DNA from: Parvularcula sp964556115
Lineage (GTDB): Bacteria > Pseudomonadota > Alphaproteobacteria > Caulobacterales > Parvularculaceae
Assembly: GCA_964556115.1 (NCBI GenBank)
Contig: CAZKVC010000009.1
Location: forward strand, 39,097-103,096
Reading direction: 5' to 3'
Length of the DNA: 64,000 nt
The translations under genes were made by a program, and so were the position numbers. The number at the start of each line of letters is the position of its first letter. Position 1 is the stretch's first letter. Below the pieces are notes generated by a model that did no database searches, was not told the DNA's origin, and saw only the letters and a list, made by a program, of their open reading frames with translations. Positions 18,945 to 27,107 of the stretch are shown here, piece after piece.

Positions 18945-19657
18945 TGAAAAGCGCTCTTCTCTTCCTTCCCCTCGCCCTTGTCGCAGCCTGTACGGATGAT
19001 ACGATCATCCAGCGTGACCAGACCCAGCGGTCGATCACCGTCGTGGGTGAGGGCAGTGTTCCGGGTACGCCGGACCTTGCCCTTTTGACGTTCTCGGTCC
19101 GCCAGCGCGGGGAGAATGCGGGTAACGCCTTCACCGCCACCAGCCGCGACATGACCGCCGTCATCGAGGCACTGAAGGAAGGGGGCATCGAGCCGCGGGA
19201 CCTTCGCACCGACTCGATCGCGCTCAACCCGATCTACGGTCGCAATGACCGGGGCGTGACCAACCGCGCCAATGTCGTCGCCTATGAGGGCTACCAGGCC
19301 CTCAGTGTACGGCTTCGCGATATCGCATCGGCGGGGCAGATCATCGACACCGCCGTCGAGGCCGGGGCCAACGAGCTTCAGAGTTTCCAGCTCACCTTCG
19401 ACGACCCGGCCGCCCTTCAGGAAGAAGCCCGCATTGCCGCTGTCCGCGACGCGCGAGGCCGGGCCGAGCGCATGGCCGCTGCCGCCGGGGCCAAGCTTGG
19501 CGAGGTCATCACCATTGGCGAGGACATGGGCAGCCAGCCGCGCCCCTTTGCAATGCGGAGCATGGCGATGGACGAAGCCCGGGTCGAATCCACCTCGATC
19601 GAAGTGGGCGAGCGGGACACCACCATGCGCGTCTCGGTGACCTTCGCTCTTCGCTAG
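18941..19657 (+). CDS. SIMPL (DUF541) domain lipoprotein
   Basis: A 238-residue protein with a lipoprotein signal (LPLALVAAC) and a single SIMPL domain: SITVVGEGSVPGTPDLALLT, a helix (AFTATSRDMTAVIEALKEGG), and a second beta-rich half ending in STSIEVGERDTTMRVSVTFALR. SIMPL proteins assemble into channel-like oligomers in the envelope; their role is poorly known. The start overlaps the cysE stop (ATGA). Confidence 0.88.
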   Translation: MMKSALLFLPLALVAACTDDTIIQRDQTQRSITVVGEGSVPGTPDLALLTFSVRQRGENAGNAFTATSRDMTAVIEALKEGGIEPRDLRTDSIALNPIYGRNDRGVTNRANVVAYEGYQALSVRLRDIASAGQIIDTAVEAGANELQSFQLTFDDPAALQEEARIAAVRDARGRAERMAAAAGAKLGEVITIGEDMGSQPRPFAMRSMAMDEARVESTSIEVGERDTTMRVSVTFALR

Positions 19658-19668
19658 GGTCCGGACCC
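19657..19668. repeat. GGGTCCGGACCC palindrome, copy 1
   Basis: A perfect 12-base palindrome lies just after the SIMPL gene stop, between convergent genes. The identical 12-mer occurs at 21207-21218, also at a convergent intergenic junction. Confidence 0.7.
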
Positions 19669-19677
19669 CAGGGCGGT

Positions 19678-20430
19678 TCAGCCCTTCATGCGGGCGGCGA
19701 TGATCGCCTGCATCTCCTCCGAACGAAGGCGGCTTGCGAAAACCTCGAGCTCATGCCGGGTGTGCGGAATGATGTCGCCCAGGTCTTCCTGCATCAGCTT
19801 CTTGGTGTCGCGCATGGCCCTGGGCGGCAGCTGGGCGAGGCGCTCGGCAGTGCGTTCGGCGGCGGCGATGGCCGAGCCGTTCTCGACGACGTCGGTGATG
19901 AAGCCGTAGCGATGCGCCTTCTCCGCCGAGATGACCTCGGAAAGAAGCATCATCTCAGCCGCACGCTGACGGCCTAGCCGCCGGGTCAGGAGGCGCGAGG
20001 CTCCCGCCTCCGGAACGGCGCCGAGCTGGGTGAAGGGCATGTGGAACTTCGCGTCCTCGCCGGCATAGATGAAATCCGTATGCAGCATCATGGTCGCGCC
20101 AATGCCCACGCACCAGCCTTCCACCGCAGCCACGATCGGCACGGTGGCCTTGAGGCCCCGCTCGATCAGCGACAGGACCGGCGGGTCTTCGGCGTCCGCC
20201 TGGTCGAGGGTCAGGACGGCGGCGAAGGAGGAAAGATCGTTCCCGGCCGTGAAGCTGTCGCCTTCGCCCGATAGCAGGAGAACGCGGATGTCCTTGTCTT
20301 CCTCGGCCTCGCGGTAGGCGTCGGACAGGCCGCGATACATGGCGTCCGTCATGGCATTCTTCTTGGCGGGGCGGTTGAAGCGCGCGTGCAGGATATGCCC
20401 TTCGCGCTCGACTTTCAGCTCATCGGTCAT
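19678..20430 (-). CDS. Enoyl-CoA hydratase/isomerase family protein
   Basis: A 250-residue crotonase-fold protein. Oxyanion-hole segments AGNDLSSF (~residue 65) and EGWCVGIGATMML (~107) are visible, and LGAVPEAGASR (~138) carries the position of a catalytic Glu. I start at ATG 20430. It hydrates or isomerises an acyl-CoA, but the substrate cannot be inferred and no beta-oxidation genes are adjacent. It is divergent from the amidotransferase gene. Confidence 0.87.
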   Translation of the reverse strand: MTDELKVEREGHILHARFNRPAKKNAMTDAMYRGLSDAYREAEEDKDIRVLLLSGEGDSFTAGNDLSSFAAVLTLDQADAEDPPVLSLIERGLKATVPIVAAVEGWCVGIGATMMLHTDFIYAGEDAKFHMPFTQLGAVPEAGASRLLTRRLGRQRAAEMMLLSEVISAEKAHRYGFITDVVENGSAIAAAERTAERLAQLPPRAMRDTKKLMQEDLGDIIPHTRHELEVFASRLRSEEMQAIIAARMKG

Positions 20431-20485
20431 CGACAGTTCCTCCGGTTGCCGCCAATGAACCCCTCGCCGCAGGGAGGTGCAAGCG

Positions 20486-21193
20486 TTGCGACTGATCATT
20501 GCCGAAACCGGAAGGCCGCCTGAAGAGCTGAGAGCCTCCTACCCGGACTATCCCGAGATGTTCCGCGCCATGCTGGCCGAGGTCGGGTTTCGTCCCGAGG
20601 TCGACGCGGCGGCTGTCATGGACGGCGAAACCGTCGGCGTACCCGAAAAGGGTGATGCGCTTCTCGTCACCGGCTCGGCCTTCGGGGTCTATGAGGAGCA
20701 TGGCTTCATCGCGCCTCTGGAAGGCGCAGTGCGCCGATTCGCCGAGGCTGGGCATCCGGTGGTCGGTATCTGCTTCGGCCATCAGCTTGTCGGCCAGGCC
20801 TTTGGCGCGCCGGTTCAGAAGTCAGCCAAGGGCTGGGGCGTCGGTGTTCACCGCTACACACTCACCGAAGTGGGCAAGGCGCTATTCGGCGAAGAGGAGG
20901 TGAGCTGCGCGGTCTCGCACCAGGACCAGATCCAGGAGCTGCCGCCAGGATTCGAGATCGTGGGCGGCTCGGCCTTCTGTCCGCGCGGCATGCTGCGGCA
21001 CCGCGAGCTGCCGGTGATGACCTTTCAAATGCACCCTGAGTTTTCGCATGATTACGCGTCGGCGCTTCTGAGCCTGCGGCGTGACCGCATCCCGGATGAC
21101 AGGGCGGAGCCCGGCCTTGAAAGTCTGAAAAAGACGTCGGGCAGACTTCGGATTGCCCGCTGGATCGCCGATTTTCTGAAAACTGCGCCCTGA
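20486..21193 (+). CDS. Class I glutamine amidotransferase
   Basis: A 235-residue stand-alone glutaminase-type domain with the nucleophile elbow GICFGHQ (Cys ~residue 94) and MHPEFSHD (His and Glu) near 180, and a SHQDQI segment. This resembles GMP-synthase-like GATases. I start at the TTG at 20486 because AGGGAGG sits about eight bases upstream; the alternative in-frame GTG at 20477 overlaps that site and is unlikely. Partner and acceptor unknown. Confidence 0.85.
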   Translation: MRLIIAETGRPPEELRASYPDYPEMFRAMLAEVGFRPEVDAAAVMDGETVGVPEKGDALLVTGSAFGVYEEHGFIAPLEGAVRRFAEAGHPVVGICFGHQLVGQAFGAPVQKSAKGWGVGVHRYTLTEVGKALFGEEEVSCAVSHQDQIQELPPGFEIVGGSAFCPRGMLRHRELPVMTFQMHPEFSHDYASALLSLRRDRIPDDRAEPGLESLKKTSGRLRIARWIADFLKTAP

Positions 21194-21206
21194 GGGCGAA
21201 GGGTCA

Positions 21207-21218
21207 GGGTCCGGACCC
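21207..21218. repeat. GGGTCCGGACCC palindrome, copy 2
   Basis: Identical to 19657-19668. It lies between the convergent amidotransferase and Zur-like genes, touching the stop of the latter (21218), so it may help termination there. Confidence 0.7.
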
Positions 21219-21646
21219 TAGTGGCATTTGCGGCAGGTGCCGCGGATCTCGATGCGGATGAGGTCGGCGTCGAAATTGGCTTCGTCCGCCGCCTGCTGGG
21301 CGAGCTGGACGATGGTCGGACCGGCTTCCTTGACCTCTTCCACACCCTCGCAGGTCCGGCAGATCAGAAAGGCCTCGACCTCGTGCGGCGCGCCATGGTT
21401 GCAGAGCATGAAGGAACCGAGGGCGTCGAGCTTGTGCACAAGCCCCTGTTTTTGAAGGCGGTCCAGCGCGCGGTAGACGGTCATCGGCGCGCCGACGCCC
21501 TGGCCCTTCAGGCGCTCCAGAAGGTCATAGGCCTTAAGCGGGCCATCGGCATCCTCAAGGGCGCTCAAGACGAGACGGTCGTTCTTGGTCAGCCGCTGCC
21601 GCTTGAATTCGCCCTGAAAATCCGCCGGATTGCTGAGGGTCGCCAT
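21218..21646 (-). CDS. Fur-family regulator (Zur-like)
   Basis: A 142-residue protein with an N-terminal winged helix (residues ~20-80, including MTVYRALDRLQKQGLVHKL) and a C-terminal metal-binding part with HEVEAFLICRTCEGV (CxxC) and a terminal CRKCH (CxxC), the structural Zn site. The sequence resembles Zur (zinc) more than Fur (iron) because it lacks the typical Fur HxH tail, but this is an inference. It is divergent from galE, and an inverted repeat lies between them (21733-21747). Confidence 0.87.
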   Translation of the reverse strand: MATLSNPADFQGEFKRQRLTKNDRLVLSALEDADGPLKAYDLLERLKGQGVGAPMTVYRALDRLQKQGLVHKLDALGSFMLCNHGAPHEVEAFLICRTCEGVEEVKEAGPTIVQLAQQAADEANFDADLIRIEIRGTCRKCH

Positions 21647-21732
21647 CTGCCCGCGCCTTCCCTAAACGTTCCCCTCAAGTCCCAGCGACTCAAGGCCTGC
21701 CCGGTATGAGGGTGAACCAAAACGACTACCGA

Positions 21733-21747
21733 GACAACCTCGTTGTC
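21733..21747. promoter_or_regulatory. GACAAC-CTC-GTTGTC inverted repeat upstream of galE
   Basis: A 6-bp perfect inverted repeat with a three-base spacer sits 28 bases before the galE start, in the divergent promoter region with the Zur-like gene. It could be an operator, but it does not match a known Zur or Fur box that I can name. Confidence 0.3.
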
Positions 21748-21775
21748 ACAAAACTGGACGGAAAGAAGGCAGAAT

Positions 21776-22774
<999 letters not shown>

Positions 22775-22777
22775 GCC

Positions 22778-23830
22778 TCAGCCGGTCAGCTCGAAGGCCT
22801 CGAGCCCGGAAAGCCGCATGGCCGGGGCGATCTCCGGTACGCGGCGGGGGGGCATCCCCCGGACCGCTTCGGCGAAGGCCCGGATGTGATCGGGGGTGGT
22901 CCCGCAACATCCGCCGATGATGTTGAGAAGCCCCGCCTCCGCCCACTCCTTTATGTGGACGGTCATGCTTTCGGGCGTCTCGTCATAGCCGCCGAAAGCG
23001 TTGGGAAGCCCCGCATTCGGATAAGCGTGGACGTAGCCCTCGACGATGCCTGACAGCTCCTGAACGTAAGGCCGCATAAGGTCCGGGCCAAGGGCGCAGT
23101 TGAGCCCCACGCAGAAGGGGTCCGCGTGGCGTACGGAATGATAGAACGCGGTCGGCGTCTGTCCTGAAAGGGTGCGGCCGGACTGGTCGGTGATGGTGGC
23201 GGAGAGCATCACGGGCAGGCTCTCGCCCCGATCCTCGAAAAGCTTCATGACCGCGAAAAGCGCGGCCTTGGCGTTCAGCGTGTCGAAGATCGTCTCGATA
23301 AGGAGGATGTCCGTCCCCCCTTCGATCAGGCCCTCCGCTGCCTCCCGGTAGCTCTCGGCGAGCTCTTCATAGGTCACGTTGCGCGCGCCCGGATCGTTGA
23401 CGTCGGGGCTGATCGACGCGGTCCTGTTGGTCGGGCCGATAGCGCCCGCGACGAAGCGGGGGCGGCCGTCTTTCTTCTCAAAGGCATCAGCCGCTTCGCG
23501 GGCCAGCCGCGCGCCTTCGGCGTTCAGCTCCCGCGCCAGCGCTTCCATGCCGTAATCGGCCTGGGCGATCGCGGTGGAGGAGAAGGTGTTGGTCTCGATG
23601 ATGTCGGCGCCTGCCTCGAGATAGGCGTCGTGCATCTGCCTGATGACGTCGGGCCGGGTCAGGTTGAGAAGGTCGTTATTGCCCTGAACGTCCTTTCGCC
23701 AGTCAGCGAAGCGTTCGCCGCGATAGTCCTCCTCGGTCAGCTTGTGCTGCTGGATCATCGTGCCCGCGCCCCCGTCGAGGACGAGAATGCGGTCGGACAG
23801 GGCACGTTCGAGGCGCTCGGCAGGTGTCAT
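22778..23830 (-). CDS. metH: Methionine synthase homocysteine-binding (N-terminal MetH) module
   Basis: A 350-residue protein equal to the homocysteine module of MetH (LDGGAGTMIQ near the start; zinc ligands in GLNCALG and the terminal GGCCGTTPDH). The folate, B12 and activation modules of E. coli MetH are absent. In many alphaproteobacteria MetH is split, with the second half as a separate gene. That partner is not adjacent here: galE follows directly. It would take the methyl group from methylcobalamin bound to the other subunit and give it to homocysteine. Confidence 0.9.
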   Translation of the reverse strand: MTPAERLERALSDRILVLDGGAGTMIQQHKLTEEDYRGERFADWRKDVQGNNDLLNLTRPDVIRQMHDAYLEAGADIIETNTFSSTAIAQADYGMEALARELNAEGARLAREAADAFEKKDGRPRFVAGAIGPTNRTASISPDVNDPGARNVTYEELAESYREAAEGLIEGGTDILLIETIFDTLNAKAALFAVMKLFEDRGESLPVMLSATITDQSGRTLSGQTPTAFYHSVRHADPFCVGLNCALGPDLMRPYVQELSGIVEGYVHAYPNAGLPNAFGGYDETPESMTVHIKEWAEAGLLNIIGGCCGTTPDHIRAFAEAVRGMPPRRVPEIAPAMRLSGLEAFELTG

Positions 23831-23891
23831 GGCGGCTTCTCCAGCTTACGCAACGATCAGGAAAGATCGTGACGGTTAGACTTGCCCACAG

Positions 23892-23908
23892 GGCTTGCGT
23901 CCCGCAAG
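23892..23908. promoter_or_regulatory. Perfect GCTTGCG/CGCAAGC hairpin in the metH-N leader
   Basis: GCTTGCG, three loop bases and CGCAAGC form a 7-bp stem in the 111-base gap between the divergent metH-N and the 23942 gene. It could be a transcription-control hairpin in the metH-N leader. I compared it with SAM-II and SAH riboswitch consensus sequences from memory and found no match, so its role is open. Confidence 0.35.
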
Positions 23909-23941
23909 CTCACACAACTGTGATAACCCGGGGCAGGGTCC

Positions 23942-24250
23942 ATGAATCCGACTTTTCTCAATGACATCCTCAACGACCTTCGGTTTTCCTTCGCCAGCGT
24001 GCTGGCGATCTGGTTCTCGCTGTTCGTTCCGACCATGCTGATCGGCGGCGGCATTGTCGCCCTGGGCGGCGGCTGGCGTGAGTTCGGCGCGGTCGTGTTT
24101 GCGGCAGCGGTCTTCTCCGCGGCCGATTGGCTCTATCTCGTGCTGCGCTTCGCGGACGATGCGGACAGCATCGACGGCGCCGAGCTCGACGAGCTGATGG
24201 ACAGCCCGGTCCTCTCGATGGCCCGCTTCTTAGGACGCCGTTACCTCTAA
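23942..24250 (+). CDS. Small membrane protein, unknown
   Basis: A 102-residue protein with two hydrophobic segments (FASVLAIWFSLFVPTMLIGGGIVAL and FGAVVFAAAVFSAADWLYLVL) and an acidic C-terminal half (DDADSIDGAELDELMD). No family is recognised. It is divergent from metH-N and 62 bases before the acidic lipoprotein gene; the two may be co-transcribed. Confidence 0.65.
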   Translation: MNPTFLNDILNDLRFSFASVLAIWFSLFVPTMLIGGGIVALGGGWREFGAVVFAAAVFSAADWLYLVLRFADDADSIDGAELDELMDSPVLSMARFLGRRYL

Positions 24251-24312
24251 GCGCCCCGAACGCCTTCACCCTCTCCCGTGTTTGTGCGTGAGCGCGACAT
24301 GGGAGTTGTGAC

Positions 24313-24687
24313 ATGCGTTTTTGGATTTTGGCGTCGTCGGCGCTTCTTCTGGCAGCCTGCGAAGGCGAAGTGACGGACGGGGGCACAGGCTCCGACACCG
24401 ATTTCGAAGCCCTCGACGAGCAGGCGGAAGGCGACGGCATGACCGAGGCCGAAGAGGCCCGGGCAGCGGACCCGACCGCTGGCGGCGGCGAAGATCCGGC
24501 ACCGCGCGCCGGTGACTATCCCCGCCCCGGCGAAGAGACCACGGCCAACCCGATCGAGCCGGGCGTCGAGGAACCGGGCGGCAAGGACATGCTTCTCGAA
24601 GACGAAGCCGAGGAAATCGCCGAGGACGGCGCCGAAGCCTATGACGACGAAGACGAGATGGAGGGCGAGGACCCGCCCCGCCGCTAA
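24313..24687 (+). CDS. Acidic, low-complexity lipoprotein
   Basis: A 124-residue protein with a lipoprotein signal (ALLLAAC) followed by a strongly acidic, Pro/Glu/Gly-rich tail (for example TTANPIEPGVEEPGG and AYDDEDEMEGEDPP). This is likely intrinsically disordered. The codon use is GC-rich and consistent with coding, but no family is recognised. It may be an envelope spacer or anchor. Overlapping minus-strand frames in the same place are its shadow. Confidence 0.6.
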   Translation: MRFWILASSALLLAACEGEVTDGGTGSDTDFEALDEQAEGDGMTEAEEARAADPTAGGGEDPAPRAGDYPRPGEETTANPIEPGVEEPGGKDMLLEDEAEEIAEDGAEAYDDEDEMEGEDPPRR

Positions 24688-24696
24688 CCGTCCCCT

Positions 24697-25779
24697 TCAG
24701 CCGCCGCGTTTCTCGACACGTTCCAGAAGCTGAAGAAGCGCGGCGTGCACCTTGTCCTGGGTCGGCTGGTCCTCGAGATAGAGGCAATGGGTCGCTTCTT
24801 CGATTTCGGTCAGTCGGCAGTTCGGCATGTTGTAGCGGCATAGCCGCGCTGCCGCATCGTTGCGGACAATGACCTCCCGCCCCGCGATCAGCATGGCCAC
24901 CGGCTTGTCGAAGCGCCTGAGCGCCGTGCTGGTCAGCATCTCCTCGCCGGACGTGACCATGCCGTGGGCGAAGGCGTTGGTGATGCCGCCCACCCTGAGA
25001 TCCTCGCGCAGGGTCATCAGGGCCGCGTTCTTGAAATTGCGGTCCTCGCGATCGCCGCAGAAGGCGTAGTCCTCGGCCCTGAACTGGCCGGGCCGCCAGG
25101 GCCCCGAGCCGTCCATATAGGCATCGCCGGCGCCCATCAGGATCGCCAGTCCAGCAAATGCCTTGGCCACGGGAAGCGGTATCGCCCCGGTCTCGGGCAG
25201 GACGGCGGGAACCAGCGGGAAAAGGGCATCGGCGCGGGAAAGCCCGCCATCGGCGGCGGCCCGCAGGACGGCATGCCCGCCAAGGCTGTCGCCCGCGACG
25301 ATCACCGGGCCTTCGCTCTGCCGCACATTCAGCAGACGGCTGAGGGCCGTGCTGACCGCCTCGCCGTAAAGCCCGTAATCGCCCGAATAGGTCTTGTGGG
25401 GGTCGTCGTCCCGCCTGACCGAGCCGCCCTGTCCGGGAAGATCGACACTCGCCACCTCGAAGCCCAGTTCATGCCAGCGGGCGAGAAAGTCCGAGGCCAG
25501 CTCGGGGCTCGATGTGTAACCCGGCACGAAGAGCAGGGTGGCTCTTCCGTCCGCGCGCGGCGCATGGCCGACTCGCAGGTGCAGATCACCGGCAAAACCG
25601 ATCCGCTCGAACTGCCAGTTGGCGGGAAGGGGGGTGTTGTTGGCCTCGAGGAAGGCTTCGGCGCGGGCCCGCTCTTCCTCCGTCGGCTGGCGTGCCCTCT
25701 CGACCCCGCCGGAGCCGCCGCAGGCGGCAGCTCCGATCAGGATCAGGCAGGCGGCGGCCTTACTGGCCGTCGCTCTCAT
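24697..25779 (-). CDS. Alpha/beta hydrolase lipoprotein
   Basis: A 360-residue protein starting at ATG 25779 with a lipoprotein signal (ACLILIGAAAC). Features of the alpha/beta hydrolase fold are HAPRADGRATLLFVPGY (oxyanion strand), the nucleophile elbow GDSLGG (Ser ~residue 166) and a terminal His in EEATHCLYLE. The layout resembles lysophospholipase/esterase-type enzymes anchored in the envelope. It overlaps the end of the FKBP gene by 20 bases, suggesting one transcript. Confidence 0.8.
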   Translation of the reverse strand: MRATASKAAACLILIGAAACGGSGGVERARQPTEEERARAEAFLEANNTPLPANWQFERIGFAGDLHLRVGHAPRADGRATLLFVPGYTSSPELASDFLARWHELGFEVASVDLPGQGGSVRRDDDPHKTYSGDYGLYGEAVSTALSRLLNVRQSEGPVIVAGDSLGGHAVLRAAADGGLSRADALFPLVPAVLPETGAIPLPVAKAFAGLAILMGAGDAYMDGSGPWRPGQFRAEDYAFCGDREDRNFKNAALMTLREDLRVGGITNAFAHGMVTSGEEMLTSTALRRFDKPVAMLIAGREVIVRNDAAARLCRYNMPNCRLTEIEEATHCLYLEDQPTQDKVHAALLQLLERVEKRGG

Positions 25780-26884
25780 TACCGCCTTCAGCCGCTTCGC
25801 CCTCGCTGACGCTGACAAGCTCGACGTCGAAGACCAGCGCCTGGTTCGGGCCGATCGGTCCGCCGCGGGTGCCGGTCGGGCCGTAGGCGAGATCGGACGG
25901 GATGTAGAAGCGGTAGGTGTCGCCGGTCTGCATCAGCTGCAGGCCTTCGTTCCAGCCCGGAATGACCTGGCCGAGGGTGAAGCTCGACGTGCTGTTTCGG
26001 CTGAAGGAGCTGTCGAACTCCTCGCCGGTGGGCAGGGTACCGCGATAGTGCACTTCCACCGTGTCGCCGATCGAGGGGCTTTCGCCCTCGCCGCTGTCCA
26101 CCAGCACCTCATAGACGAGGCCGCTGTCGGTCTGGGTCGTCTCCTCACGCTCCGCCTGGGTCGCGATGAAGAGCGTCGAGCGCGCGCGGTTGGCGGCGCC
26201 GATCGCAGCCTGCGCCTGCTGGGCGAGGGTCTGCTGGCGGGTGGCCTCGGCGGTGAGCTCCTCGATCTGGCCCTGGGCTTCGGCGGTCAGCTCATCGAGC
26301 GAGGCCTCGTCGCTTGCGTCATAAACGCGCACGAGTTCGACGTCGTAGATCGTCACCTGGTTGGGGCCCACCGGGCCGCCCGGCATCCCTTGCGCACCGA
26401 AGGCGAGGGCCGGGGGCACGGCCATGCGCATGATGCCGCCTTCGCGCATCTGCGGCAGGCCTTCCGCCCAGCCTGGCAGGGTCTGGGCCGGGGTCACCAC
26501 CACCGGCATGCCGTTGTTATAGGTGCTCTCGAAGGGTTCGTCCGAACCCTCGACCCGGGCGACGAAGTTCATCTTGACGATGTCATTCGCGTCCGGCGCC
26601 TGGCCGTCGCCTTCGCGCAGGGGGATCAGCACGAGGCCGCTCTCGGTGCGCGTTGCGCCTTCCTGACTGGCATAGTTTTCAAGAAGCGCCTCGCCGCGCC
26701 CGTCCAGCGCCTGGGCATTGGCGATCACCGCAGGCACCTCAGCGCTCATGTCGCTGCTGCCGCCGCCGGTCTGCATCGCAGCCTCGGTCCGGGTCGTTGT
26801 GGTGTCAGTCTCGCCGGCATCGTCGCCGCAGGCCGCAAGGGCCAGCGCGGAAAGGGCAGCGGTGAGGAAAACTCGATGTTCCAT
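25760..26884 (-). CDS. Tandem FKBP-type peptidyl-prolyl isomerase lipoprotein
   Basis: A 374-residue protein with a lipoprotein signal (ALALAAC). It has two FKBP domains, at about residues 90-185 and 255-355, separated by an Ala/Gln-rich coiled linker (LAQQAQAAIGAANRARS). The second domain keeps the canonical core (GDTVEVHYRGTLPTGEEFDSS, VIPGWNEGLQLM, AYGPTG). The first diverges in the strand pattern and lacks several aromatic pocket residues, so it may have lost activity. It probably works in the periplasm on envelope proteins. Its 3' end overlaps the hydrolase gene. Confidence 0.85.
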   Translation of the reverse strand: MEHRVFLTAALSALALAACGDDAGETDTTTTRTEAAMQTGGGSSDMSAEVPAVIANAQALDGRGEALLENYASQEGATRTESGLVLIPLREGDGQAPDANDIVKMNFVARVEGSDEPFESTYNNGMPVVVTPAQTLPGWAEGLPQMREGGIMRMAVPPALAFGAQGMPGGPVGPNQVTIYDVELVRVYDASDEASLDELTAEAQGQIEELTAEATRQQTLAQQAQAAIGAANRARSTLFIATQAEREETTQTDSGLVYEVLVDSGEGESPSIGDTVEVHYRGTLPTGEEFDSSFSRNSTSSFTLGQVIPGWNEGLQLMQTGDTYRFYIPSDLAYGPTGTRGGPIGPNQALVFDVELVSVSEGEAAEGGNESDGQ

Positions 26885-27044
26885 ATTTGTTCCTTTTAGG
26901 GTCTCATGTCCACGAATCTCGAAGCCCTGCCTAGCGCGCTGAGGGATTCTGTAAATGGATGGTGAACGCCCGCTAAAATTGTCTCGTTGACGGCAGCTCG
27001 CGATTCATCTTGAAAACTAAGTGTAGCTTCCTGCCGGATCATAA

Positions 27045-27060
27045 CCCCAAGATATGGTGT
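27045..27060 (-). promoter_or_regulatory. Candidate NrdR box upstream of nrdA
   Basis: Read on the minus strand, the segment gives ACACCATATCTTGG, close to the NrdR consensus ACACwATATmTwGT. A weaker resemblance lies about 35 bases upstream (27011-27024), where a second box would normally be expected. NrdR represses ribonucleotide reductase genes when dATP is high, which suits its place 48 bases ahead of nrdA. Confidence 0.5.
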
Positions 27061-27107
27061 CTGTGCAGGGCCAAGCCGAAGCCCGCAAGAGTTGGAGAGA
27101 ACCCGCC

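Noticed and set aside
23831..23941. SAM-type riboswitch in the metH-N leader
   Set aside because: The hairpin is perfect but SAM-II and SAH consensus motifs are not visible, so it is left as a plain hairpin.
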